A stretch of 64,000 nt of DNA from Trema orientale (taxonomy: Eukaryota; Streptophyta; Magnoliopsida; Rosales; Cannabaceae). A program made the translations under genes and the position numbers. Shown in pieces: positions 48,821 to 59,773 of this stretch. Below the pieces are notes generated by a model. It was given only the letters and a program-made list of their open reading frames with translations. It searched no databases and was not told where the DNA came from. Within the stretch, counting starts at the first letter, position 1, and each line of letters opens with the position of its first letter. Location: contig JXTC01000094.1 of assembly GCA_002914845.1 (NCBI GenBank), positions 254,921 to 318,920 of the forward strand. The letters run 5' to 3'.

Positions 48821-48961
48821 TTATGAATCTCATAATTCAAAAATTTTCAACTATTTGAGTTGTAAAGTTGGGATTTGATGATGGATTGTAATTTTTAAGG
48901 GCAAATTCTTTTAAACATTTAAAATATTTAAGGACTGCGCAAAGCGCTGAATAACAACTAG
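47662..48961 (+). mobile_element. Helitron candidate with two 3' hairpin terminators
   Basis: 5' end TCTATATATATATA follows an A (47661). A 3' hairpin GCGC-AAA-GCGC (48937-48947) is followed ten bases later by CTAG (48958-48961) and then T, fitting insertion between A and T and the CTRR end of Helitrons. A second hairpin GCGC-AAA-GCGC at 48129-48139 is followed by CTAA at 48150-48153. There is no RepHel protein. A (TA)n(GT)n microsatellite lies at 48786-48821. Confidence 0.72.
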
Positions 48962-49673
48962 TAATAGTAATAAGCAGTTACACTTACGCATCAAGTTTGA
49001 GAAACCTAATCAAATAACAAGTTCTACTAAAACTCTGTTTTATTTAATTGATTCCCAAATGCTTTATCCCTCAAAAATAATCTTAAACGAGCACTAACTC
49101 CTTCCTATTTTTGGAGGAAAAATTACATAATCAACCATATATTTGCTTTATTATTATTATTTTTTTCACAAAGAACTTTGTAATTCAAGAAACTACATCC
49201 AAAGCCTTTGATTTCGGACTTCTCCTTGAAATTTACTTACTAAACACAATTTATAAAATCCAGCGGATGAAAAAGCAAATTTATCATACATCAAAAAGAA
49301 GGAAAAAAAAAAACCCCAACAAAATCAATATAAACCTAAAAATTGAGCAAACCCCAACAAAATAAATATAAACCTAAAAATTGAGCAAAGAAGCTAAAAT
49401 TTGTCAGTTTTTCATGCGTCATTTGTTGATTGAATTTTAATAATTTTAAGAATAAATTTGGTAAATTTATTATATTTTCACCGAGTGATTTCAACACGTT
49501 TTGACCGATGAAAATTTGGAAATATATATATATAGTCGGAAATTTATTATTTAAGAATAAAGTTTTTGAGAAAAAAAAGTATAAAACTTTGTAATTACTA
49601 ATTAGTAAACAATATATTTAAATCTATGAGATCAACTAAGAACCTCATACTAAAAAAGGACTCATCATAAATG
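48962..49673. other. Intergenic DNA
   Basis: AT-rich, no gene. A 38-bp tandem pair (AACCCCAACAAAATMAATAT...) lies at about 49312-49387. Confidence 0.5.
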
Positions 49674-49686
49674 TTTTTAAACTAAC

Positions 49687-49857
49687 CTTTTTTTATTTTT
49701 AAATAAAAGTGGAGTTTAACTAATGACCACCACTTACTACAAATTCAAATGAAAATATCACAAACACACACTACCAAAGCTTGAACCCATGACTCCCCCC
49801 CAAACTTACACACACATCCCTAAAACCTTGGACCAACTGAGCTAGCCCTAGTTGGTA
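49687..49857 (-). mobile_element. tRNA-derived SINE with perfect 13-bp target duplication
   Basis: On the minus strand the A box GGCTAGCTCAGTTGGTCC and B box GGGTTCAAGCT are nearly canonical, followed by GTGGTGGTCATTAGTTAA and an A/T tail. TTTTTAAACTAAC is repeated at 49674-49686 and 49858-49870. Same family as 16714-16859. Confidence 0.9.
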
Positions 49858-49870
49858 TTTTTAAACTAAC

Positions 49871-51341
49871 TCTTATTTCCATATTATTCAACTAAATTTT
49901 TTTAGATATTTTATTATTCAACTAAAATTACTTAGATACCTTATTCTCTAACAAAATCCTAAAATACTTTCTTTTTCTAACAAATCCGAGCTGCTTTTAC
50001 TGCGGCCGTCACCTACAGCACTCCGCCACCATCGTCGATCACAATCTCAGCCGCACTTCTATTAAATTGAGTTCAAAAAATTTCAACTGCGATTAAAATT
50101 GTTCAGCCACCCTGGCCGTTTTGACTGGTGGCTCGATCTTAGTCGAATTTTCACTCGATCTAATATAGTTGGTCACCTTTCCAATATCGTCTCTTTCACT
50201 GTTGCCTTTTCTGACATGGTCAACAAATCCAAAAATTTCTACCTCTTTTTTTTCTTTGCTGACATGGTCAACGAGTTTGGAATTATGAATTTTTACTTCA
50301 ATCAAATATAGTTGGAGTTTGAAATTTTGAATTTTTACCCCAGTCAAATATAGTTGGTGATAAAAAATTCTAGAATTCTAAATTTTTCATTAAAATCAAA
50401 ATCAAAATTTTATAAATGATTTACAATTTATCCCTTTTATCATCATACACTTTAAAAGTATCACAATTGATAATCACCGGTTAGACGTACTATTAAAGTG
50501 GGATATTCTCATTGGTATACTCTTCTTTGTTGTGAAAAATATTATCATCATATTATCAAGGGAAATTGAAATATATAGTAGTAATTTTGACTAAAATGAC
50601 TTTTTTTAAGAGTGATTTAAAAAATGACTTTTTTAGTAGTGATTTAGTATTTTGTGACCCTATGTGATAGAGTGTCAGACAATTTGTAACTATTGATTAG
50701 TCTTAAAAAGGTCATAACTTTATAATCACAAATTATGTGACCCCTTGTTATACAATTTGTGACACTACTAGAAATGTCAATTTAAAAAAGACTACTAAAA
50801 AAGTCATTTTGTTCCAAATTAATACTACTCAGGTCAATTTTCAATTGTTCTAGTTCTGCGTTCTTTTACCTTTTTTAAAAGAAAATAATTGCAATAATCA
50901 CCACTTCATGGATTTTTTTTTTTTCAATTTAACATAACTGGGCCGTTAAAAAAAAAAAAAAAACGGGTAGAAGACAAATAGCAACAAAGGCATGCCATTC
51001 CACAGCTGATAAATGTACAAATATACGCTATCTTCCACTACTTTGGTGGGAACTAGCAATTGGTTGGGAGTGGTGACAAGTGAGAATAGAACTCTTCAAA
51101 AATATACGGAAGAAAAGCGAAAAATACAAGGAACGAGCTCTCACACCCTAGAAAATTAGAGTTAGGGTAAGGCCCCAAAAAACTAAATGCGTCAAAAATA
51201 CCCAAAAGAAGAGATAACATTAGTCTCTTCATCTTGGATTAAATTGCTTGAAGTGATTAAAAAGAAAAAGAAAAAGAAAGAAAAACGAAACCCCTAAAAC
51301 AGAGAAAAACCCTATTTTTATACTTAAATGAAATTACACTA
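49871..51341. other. Intergenic DNA with a TIR element near 50560-50840
   Basis: About 50555-50645 (GTAGTAATTTTGACTAAAATG, AAAATGACTTTTTTAGTAGTG) is inverted at about 50762-50840 (CACTACTAGAAATGTCAATT, AAAAAAGTCATTTTGTTCC). This is a MITE of CACTA or MULE type whose exact ends I cannot fix. A GC-richer stretch at 49985-50060 and repeats of CAAATATAGTTGG (50160-50355) precede it. No gene. Confidence 0.5.
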
Positions 51342-54300
51342 CTAGCTTTGTGAGCATTGTTTAAGTAAAAGGAGTATGAATGGTGATACAGCAGCAAGTA
51401 ATGCCTTCGGACACTCTTCATGTGGAAGGTGACCACATCCAGATATCGCAACCAGTTTCTGCATTCCAAAAATTCATCATCAGTTTAGATGAATTTTAAC
51501 CTTTTATCTTTAACTTTGGTATACAAATTTTCTAGACATTTGCCAGCCCTAAAAGAGTGTTCTTTAAAATTTTAAGAGCTGTCAAAGTGTCAGTTCTACA
51601 ACATTTTCTCAGTGTTCTTCGATTTTAGGCTTGGCCCCCTGAACATACTCACGGTAATAGAAAAAAGAGTAAAAAAGGGAATCACTTACAGAATTTGAAA
51701 GTTTTGATGCCATAGCCTGGGAAGATTTAAGTGGGACAAGGGCATCCTCAGCACCTGCAATGACCATCATTGGTATGTTTTCAACTGCCTTCAACAACGA
51801 TTCTGCAATTTCACGAGTAAGGATTGTCTGATGTGACAGTCTGCCAATCTCATGGAGTGCATCATCCCATCCTTCCACACAAAGAGGAGCCTGATGCAAA
51901 ACGAAACATCAAGCAACAAAGCAGTGGGGTTATGCTATGCAGCAAAAGGTTAATGTGGCTTAAGGAATAAAACATTCTTGGTGAAAATGTTGTCAAACAA
52001 GAATCATCAATATTCTAAGTAGTGTTCTTCAGCAGCTAGGATAAAGTAGCAGGAGATGAAAGGAAATCTGGACAAATTTCTTTCATTGCCCAGCCAACTT
52101 TTTATTTCATTCCTAAAGTTACTACATGACCTCGACAAGCACATCAACTTCTTTTTCGTGTCTTATTTTCATTCATTACTTTAATTCCAAATGTTGCTAC
52201 TCGCAGTCATACCTTATAGAGACTCAAAACCTCTGTCGTTAACTTGGTAGCATTGTACCATGCACGCCGATTCACCACTTGAGTAATTTCCGTTCGCAGT
52301 AGAGGACGAACCAAATGCCTTTTCCCAAGTGAAGTACGCATTAAAATCCTTGCAAATCCAGGAACAACCTCTCTTGACAAGCTAACACTTAACAACACCA
52401 CCCCTTTAATCGTAACCTGAACAGTGCACAAAATATTATAATGAAACCGTTAAGAAATTGTATTTCAAGATCTCAGAAGCATTTAAAAAAAAAAAAAAAA
52501 AAAAACCTAGTTGTGCGGTATAACTTTAAACTATTGCAGCAAACTAGCTACCTATGTTTAATATTTTCCGTAAAGTGAATTCTTCATCAATCAAGCACAT
52601 AATAAAGATACAAAAACTTGGAGAGCGTGAGACAAACCAATGAAGCATAGAATGGCCAATTATGCTAAAATGTCTACATGCTGGAAACAAAGGAAAACTC
52701 ACATTTGAAGAATTCAAAGATTCTTTATTCTTTTGTGCAGCCATTAAAGCAAGAAGACCTCCATCATCATGACCAACAAGCACCACTGAAGAAAACCCCA
52801 TCTCGGAGCAAAAAGAAAGAAGCAGGTCGACCTGAAGCATAAAAAAAATGCAGTAGCAACTCCCAATTAGAAAAGGTTAAAATGAAGAGTTGAGGACCTA
52901 GGCATCGTAAAGCTCAAATAAGTAGCCAACTCATGCCCTCATAATAGCTACTTGAACATATTTTCTGTCTTGTCTAATAAACAGCTACTAGTCCTCTAAA
53001 ACATAAGCAAGACACAACCATCAATTAACTAGGAACAACACCGCTATGAACATGTAACGAATTTGCTTGTATATGTTTTGTGTCAGTGGGGCACCTATCT
53101 GCTTGTTCATTTAGAATTTATCTAGGGAAAAAGAGAGAGAGAGAGAGAGAGAGAGAAATGAATAAGATCGGTGGCAATTACTTGAGTTTCAAGCTTATAG
53201 GGATTAGGCATTTCTTTTTCCTCCCAATCCTCCCTATGTGGCCTTGAAGTTAATCCCCAACCAGGTCTATCAAAAGCAGCAACTGTACAACCAACCTGCC
53301 GAGCCAGAGCCCCCATTACATGTCTCCATGAGAAAACTCCTCCACCAAAACCATGCACTAAAACTACACCAAACTGTCCATCTGCTTCCAAATCCCTTTC
53401 TAGGGTTGGAGAATTCAGTTTACGCACTTCATCCTCTTTACCAGAATCTAGACTAAAGGGAGGAATTTCTTCAGAAAGAACAGGAGAATTTGTAGAACCA
53501 TCCAATAGAGGAGCATACAAAGATGAGCTGTTAAATTGATTGCTGTAACTCCTGTGAAGATTATGCTGGCTTTTTGAAAACAAACTTAATGGATGCTTAT
53601 CAGGTTTTGACCTTCCCGTAGCCATTTGCAAAGAACCCCGACTAGGATCAGAAATGAGAAATGTATTGGATGATAAGGAACGAGGCGGAGAACCAGGCAA
53701 GCTGAGCTTGTAGTGGAGAGTAACCCCTTGGCATGGAATAAATAAGCTGTCCACATCAGCAAGTACTCTGACTGAAAGTTCCCCTTCATCACGAGCAATC
53801 CCAAATGGTTTCCTCCTCGTTTCACTATCACTTTTTGGGGTTTTTCCCCCAGAGGGAGTAGGAGATCGTGGAACTTTCTGGTAGCTAGAGAAAACGTTCT
53901 TGCACAAAAGTACCTGTTAATTTGACCAAAAAAAAAGAATTACGAAAAGTGAATATTTACATTAAAAAATGACAAATGCAATTGCTACAAAATTACAACA
54001 TTCAAGTATGCTCCACTCAAATTTGAAATTCTCTCACAGTAGAAAGAAGCAGAATGGAAGGAAGGCCAAATGGTAGTAACGATGGAAATCTTTATCAATC
54101 ACAAAATTCGCAAATTCGTATAAGGCGCTAACTACAAGATAAAGCAGATGAAAACTTACTGCTTCGGGGTCAACTCGGTGAAATAGGAGCTTTCTCCTGG
54201 CCCTGCAGCTTGTTCTATAAGCCACCACAGTATGTCCAAGCGCAAATACCACAGAGGAGAGAAACAAGACGGGCATTCCCCATGACTTCTTTAGGTGGAG

Positions 54301-55467
54301 CTTCTGCCTTGAGAGGGATGATGAAGCTTCAGCCTCAAGTTGAGAATTTACAGTAAAAACACAAACCTTCACTGAAAGAAGAATAATTGATACAAAGGAA
54401 CATAGAGTCACAGTTCCAAGGTATGGGCCGTGTGATAGAGCAGGACCATCACACATTGAATAAACACCTGCATAATGAATCAGTAGATAAGCACATAAAC
54501 GTTAACATATAACATGATAAATTTTCTCATAAAACCCATTGAGACATAATAGTGTGAGAATAATGTGATTCGTTTTCTTTTAAAAATGATTTCTGGGTTC
54601 AATTTTTTTTATTACAATCTAAAACAATTTTTTAATAAAGCACAAAACATAGGATAGTTCCTACTACTCAAGCCCATCATAAAAGAAACCCTGCAACAAC
54701 TAAAACAACTCAAAAATTTAGGTATTCCTCTTGAAATAGTAGCTCTTTTCTCTGATGGAATTATCTGCCAAAAAAACCAGAAATGTAAAACTGCGAATTT
54801 AAACATTTCAAAATTGTAGGAAATTCAAAACCCAAAAAACCTTCGCTTTATCTATCTAGCCAAATAGAAATAAGTTCAAAACATTGAAACATCGGTTGAT
54901 TTAAAAAAAAAAAAAAAATCCAGTTCAACGATAAGAGTTCGCAGTATTCAATCTTTAAAGAAAAAAAAAATCCAATTAAAGTCTCCTCCTTCGATTTCTT
55001 AGCTCAAAATTGAACAAAAATGTTAAAGAACAAACTCAGATTTTTGTGAGAAAGAAATGAACTCAAGAGGGAAAAAAAAAACAAACAAACATCTCCAATC
55101 GAAATAATGCATAAAAACTGGATTTAATGGAGAAGCAAACAGGGTTTTGATTTTTTTGGGGGAAAAAAAAAAGAAAAAGAAATATATGGAGATTCATACA
55201 AATAATGATGATGGATCTGAAAACAGAGACGAGAGGAATATCGGTGAGAGAGCTCTTGAAGGCGTATCGATTCAAATGGTCTTTGAAGCCATAGCACCTC
55301 ACGCACGTAAAGCTCGAGATCAGAACGCACGGCACCAAGACATCCCCTATAGCCACCAGCACCGGCAATGACGAGACCAGAAGCGAAACGACCATCGCCA
55401 CCATGAAAAACACCGTCCGTACACACCTTCGAAGCTTCTCCAAGAACAACCCTCCCTTCGCCATCAT
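51342..55467 (-). CDS. Membrane-anchored alpha/beta hydrolase, 7 exons, about 652 aa
   Basis: Plant alpha/beta-hydrolase-fold protein with an N-terminal membrane region; substrate unknown. Exons: 55200-55467, 54160-54467, 53182-53913, 52703-52831, 52213-52416, 51690-51890, 51342-51458; total 1959 nt, GT-AG, phases exact. Residues 1-190 hold several hydrophobic segments (VFFMVAMVVSLLVSSLPVLV, TVTLCSFVSIILLSVKVCVF, MPVLFLSSVVFALG). A Ser-rich linker follows, then the catalytic fold: HGFGG oxyanion loop (379-383), FDRPGWGLTSR, GHDDGG elbow (456-461) with Asp458 in the nucleophile place as in epoxide hydrolases, the GAEDALVPLKSS acid region in exon 6, and GCGHLPHEECP with the catalytic His near 624. 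Homologues as I recall begin MAKGG, so I chose the paired ATGs at 55462-55467. An in-frame ATG at 55500 would add 11 mostly Leu residues encoded by a repetitive CAACAG-type tract. The Arabidopsis family includes At1g80280-like proteins, from memory. Confidence 0.94.
53134..53157. repeat. (GA)n microsatellite in a hydrolase intron
   Basis: About 12 GA repeats lie just inside the intron following the third coding exon (donor at 53181 on the minus strand). Confidence 0.9.
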
Positions 55468-55960
55468 ACCAATCAACAACAGCAACAACAGAAACAACAA
55501 CGATGATGATGATGACGACGATGAGATGATCCAACGGCCCTCGCTCGATTAAATATCCCCCTCTTTCGATTGATCGGACGGCGCCAAACGCTTTTTTCCC
55601 CTTCCTTTCAGGTTGGACTCCGCTGAGAACAAACTGAAACCCTAGCCGACGGCGATGGTGCGAAATGTGCCGGATTAGGCGGCGGCGCGTCTGCCATTTC
55701 CGGCGACTAGGACGGCGAAATCGCTGATCGGGAGGATTTATGGAGAAAGCAACAACGACGCCATTGATGGAACGAGGCTAGGGCTTCAGATTAGGGTCTC
55801 AGAGACTGCGAGAGAGAAAGCGCTTTTGGTGTCTCTGAAACGTTTTTTTTTTTTTGCCTTTGCGTTTCGATTTGAATTCTCGTTTTTCTTCTTCTTCCTC
55901 TTCCTCCTCCTCTCAACTCTTTCTTGTTTCTCTCTCTCTATTTCTCGGCTGGTTATTTCT
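55468..55960 (-). promoter_or_regulatory. 5' leader and promoter of the hydrolase gene
   Basis: GC-richer than its surroundings up to about 55800, with CGGCG-type words (55650-55710) and a CT/CTT-rich run on the plus strand at 55880-55945. On the minus strand an out-of-frame ATG at 55534 opens a frame that overlaps the main start. No clear TATA box was fixed. Confidence 0.4.
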
Positions 55961-57195
55961 ATATTACATTTAAATTTTAATTGAATATATTATTCGGTGG
56001 GGTTTTTATTTTTTTAATTTTTTTTTCTTTGTTTTTTTTTTTTTTTTTGGAATCAAAAACCGGATTGGAAAACTTTTGTAGAATAATTTATCTGATGCCC
56101 GCTTGATTTTCAACCCGTTGCAATTTGCAAACCTGGCAGGCTTTTCCTTTTATTTTTTATATTTGACGGAAATACCCCTGCGCATGAACCGTGACTTCTT
56201 TTTCAATTTTTAAGAATGGATTCCAGGGGGGAAAAAAAAATGGTAATGATAATAATATTGATAACAGTAATTATAATGATGGTAATGACGGTTAGTTTCC
56301 TTCAGAAAATGTTAACGTTGCCAGTGAATTATTATTGATGATGTCTTCAAATCCATTTATGAAAAGTATATAACATTTATTAAAAGTTTTGGGAGAATAT
56401 CAAATGTTGAAGTTTCATTTCTTTTCTTTTCTTTCTTTTAGTATAGGCCACCAAGAAAAAAATTTAGTGTAGTTTATCTTCTAAAAAGATTGGTACTGGA
56501 TTTCAAAATAATTCACGATAAGTCAATATAAATAAAGGGGAAACGATATGGAAAGTAAATAAAAGGCATCACTCAAATATATATATGTGACACTAATTCA
56601 GTATGTATTTTTTTTATCTATATATAGTTATTATTTTCGCTAATTAAAATTTAATATGCAAATTTTTTTATAGTAAAAAATAAAAAAAAATAGCATTAAT
56701 GATGCATGTCTTTTTATGCACATCATTATAATCGTTGGATCACCGTTAGATAATAATCCAATGGCTAAAAAAAAATACTTATACATAAGTAAAAAAAAAA
56801 TACCTACTATATTAACAACCTATATACATATATCAACATGTGTTGGCATAGAAAATGCTATATGCTACTTGTGTATTAGCATTACACGCTCGTAGAAGTA
56901 TAAGTTCTAAATGCAAATTGCAAATTTAGTAGTGTGAGATTGTGAATCCTGTAGGCAAAATTTATAATGTCTATCTTATACACAAATTTAAGAATATGGG
57001 ATTTTTCTTTTTTTTTTTTTTGAAAAGAAGAATATGGGATCTTGCTCTATAATTTAAAAACCAAATGTGCCGTTTACATATTGCTCCCAAAAAAAAAAGT
57101 GCCGTTTATACTGCTAGTGTAGTGTGTGCAATGCTAAAAATTTGTTTAAAAGTTTATAATAAAAAATATGCATCTATAGAATATAAAATAATAAT
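55961..57195. other. Intergenic DNA with one MITE
   Basis: T-rich stretch at 56000-56050, a TAATGAT-rich stretch at 56240-56300, a long A/T run near 57007-57025, and the MITE listed separately. No gene. Confidence 0.5.
56588..56820. mobile_element. MITE copy D of the GTAGGTATTTTT family
   Basis: Left GACACTAATTCAGTATGTAT, right, inverted, GTTGTTAATATAGTAGGTAT. The interior (GATGCATGTCTTTTTATGCA, CGTTGGATCACCGTTAGATA) is the reverse complement of copy C at 27317-27552. Confidence 0.72.
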
Positions 57196-57204
57196 TAAAA
57201 AATA

Positions 57205-57376
57205 GGGGAGGGCTACAGTAGGAGCGCCCTTACGTAGGGCCACCCTATATATACCGTTTGATAGAAATCTGTTGGGAATAACGGAAATCTGTGGGGAATC
57301 TGTTTATATACAGATTCCCATCAAACGGTGAATAAACAGGGCCCTACGCAGGGACGCCCCTACTGTAGACGCGCCC
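57205..57376. mobile_element. Palindromic MULE-like MITE (172 bp)
   Basis: Arms GGGGAGGGCTACAGTAGG and, inverted, GGGCGCGTCTACAGTAGG continue through CGTAGGGCC and CCGTTTGAT, leaving a short loop. TAAAAAATA is repeated perfectly at 57196-57204 and 57377-57385, a 9-bp duplication. Its arms are GC-rich, unlike the flanking DNA. Confidence 0.85.
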
Positions 57377-57719
57377 TAAAAAATATTAAAAAAAGTTACA
57401 CTAATAATGTAGCATCTATTTCAAATTATTATTTTATTTCTTAGTAGAATCACATTATTAAAATTTAGAAATTTAATTGTTGAAATAAATATCATCTCAT
57501 AGTGTAAATTTTTTGTATAAATTATTAGTATTCCTATTTTTACTCATAAATAATATATATAATCACAAGGACTATCAGAAAATAAAAAGTAAGGACAGTT
57601 AATTAAACGGAAGTGCAGAGAGAAAGAGAATTAGTCAATTAAGTGGAAAGTGCATTTAAAATTTTTATTCCCTAAAGGAAGAGAAAAAAAGAAGAATTTA
57701 AAAAGAATTAATGTAAATG

Positions 57720-58152
57720 CGAGGGAGTTGGGGGCGAGAACCCCGAAGAACGTGACCGTTAGGCGGTGGAGATCGTGGTCGGGACCAGAAATCTAAAACC
57801 CAACCCTATCCCGCCAACTAGACACGTCACGTCACCACCACGTCCTCTCACTACCTGTTCTCAGCCTCAGCCTTTTCTCCCTGGGTCCCACCTTCTTCCC
57901 TCGCCACGTCGCCTGCTCCTTGGGCCCCACCTCGCAGCCTGCAACGGTCGGCTTTTCGAACAAGGCACCCAATTAAAAACAAAAAAAAGTTTCTCTAGAC
58001 CAGTTGGCGACTGTGATATCTGTGATTGTGTACCGGGTATTCCGGCCGTTTCGTTAAAGTTTCGTGGCGAAACGTTTCGATTTTTATTGCGCCGGATTCT
58101 TATATGGGATAACACTATATACTTTAATTATTTCACTAAACTTTTTTTTTAA
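57720..58152 (+). other. GC-rich island with clustered ACGT-core motifs
   Basis: From about 57730 to 58090 base composition shifts sharply to GC-rich. GACACGTCACGTCACC followed by CCACGTCC (57821-57845) holds three ACGT cores, the type bound by plant bZIP factors. An open frame (57766-58152, 128 codons, Pro-rich) has no recognisable family and ends in AT-rich DNA. It could be a displaced promoter/exon fragment captured from a gene; no gene follows downstream. Function unassigned. Confidence 0.4.
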
Positions 58153-59014
58153 TCAATTTTTTTACCGATATATGTAATATATGAATTATTATATTAAAAT
58201 TTATCAGATTATACGTTATCAATTAAACATATAATAAATCACACATTACGTATATTAGTATTAAAAATTATTTGGAATTTGTAAGTATTATTCTTAGGTG
58301 GTCAGTCTCTAGTGTTTTCAGGCTTACCTAAGCTTGTCAGGCGTATAATATATTGGTCAGCCTCAGCTCAGCTTCTTCCTTTCGCTTTTTATCTAATTAC
58401 AAGGCGCACGCGCAACAGTCCCAGAATAACGGCTTTTTTTTTGTATACAATTTTTAAAATTTAAGTTTATTCTTTTTAGAAAAAAAAAGTTAAAACACTT
58501 TAAAAAAAAATTATTATATGTTTTCTTGCTCGTTTTCAAAATCACTTTTATGTTTCATGCGTTTCCAAAAATGTGACTAATTTATTTAGTGCCACAAGTT
58601 TTCTTTTTACATTTTAAAACAGAAAAAGGAAATGGGACAAAGATTAGTCAAGATCATTTGTTTAATTCTTAACTGATTTTAAGTTATCGAAAAATTCTTA
58701 ACTGATTTTCTCAGGCCTAGGCATATGTTCACGTCAAATCTACTACTAGCTTCTTCTTTTTTTTATTTAGAGAAAAAAAAAAGCAATCGAGAAAATAATA
58801 TTGGCATTAAATTTGGGGTTTCTATCAATTAGATGAGTCAACATAGTATTAAGGAACATAGTATACGTACTTCTTTTTTGATATTTTAATTGAAAATTCA
58901 ACTGATTTTTTCATGAATGAGATCATGATGCTTTATCAATCAACTAGGAAAAACAAATTGCATATATCCTTTACCAAATTGGCATTTAAAATTGGACTTA
59001 ATTTTTATGTTTGT
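58153..59014. other. Intergenic AT-rich DNA
   Basis: No gene. The 101-codon frame at 58913-59218 runs across the boundary of the retroposed insertion at 59033 and is therefore a chance frame. Confidence 0.5.
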
Positions 59015-59032
59015 GGTACGATTGCAAACCTT

Positions 59033-59755
59033 TTTGAAATATTTTCATTACAAATAAGAAGATACTACATTATCTATAAGAGGGTTTTTGATTACAAAGT
59101 AGATAATCGTAAAAAACTGATTAAGGTTTTCGGAGGAAATTTGTACATTGAAATCTTAGCGAAATCGACATGGGAGAAGAGGATTTATGCAGATCACCAT
59201 TATTGTGCCCTCCAATAGAGCTCTAAGTATCAGTTGTTAGCTCGTTGTGACCCTCCACTCAACATTCGTTGTTAGTGTCTCTCACTTCACATCTAAGAAC
59301 TATCGGAGGGCAAATACTACCATACACACTGTCCAGGTCTGGATGAAAACTATATTGAAAGGATCCACACAATGAGATCCATTACAAACTACCATAAATC
59401 CAAATCTAGGTGAACTAAAATAATAATAAATAAACAATAAACCACACATCACCATAGATCAGAATCTGCGTATACTAAGACCACCCTAGATTTAGATCTA
59501 GATGGAAGATTACATTCCCAAATAGGAGGATTATTCGACAATAAAACTAAAATGACAGATAAAAACTAAGAAAAAACTCGTACCAAAAAGAAGGGAAGCC
59601 CACTCCCCGGTAGGAGATGCACATGTTAACAGAGAGAGTGAGAAGGAACTACTGTGGAAGAAATGATCGCTGGCGGAGGAAAACGCCAAACTCGATTTTA
59701 GAGAGAAGGCAGAACATCTCTCTCTAAAACCCCTCTGCACTAGGAGGTAGATGAC
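59033..59755 (-). mobile_element. Retroposed LINE-like insertion with 18-bp target repeats
   Basis: GGTACGATTGCAAACCTT occurs at 59015-59032 and again at 59756-59773, exactly bounding 723 bp. Read on the minus strand the insert begins GTCATCTACCTCC, goes through a CT-rich leader (GGTTTTAGAGAGAGATG) and AGATCTAAATCTAGG sequence, and ends in TTTCAAAAA next to the repeat. Long target repeats and an A-rich end are the marks of LINE-mediated insertion. The leader resembles plant LINE 5' regions, but no endonuclease or RT is present, so it may be an internally deleted LINE or another retroposed transcript. Confidence 0.72.
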
Positions 59756-59773
59756 GGTACGATTGCAAACCTT

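Noticed and set aside
49687..49857. Functional tRNA gene
   Set aside because: The A and B boxes are tRNA-like, but no cloverleaf with acceptor stem could be drawn, and the 13-bp target repeats and A/T-rich tail mark it as a SINE.
55124..55534. 136-codon frame starting at 55534
   Set aside because: It overlaps the hydrolase first exon in another frame; the membrane segments and conserved residues belong to the other frame.
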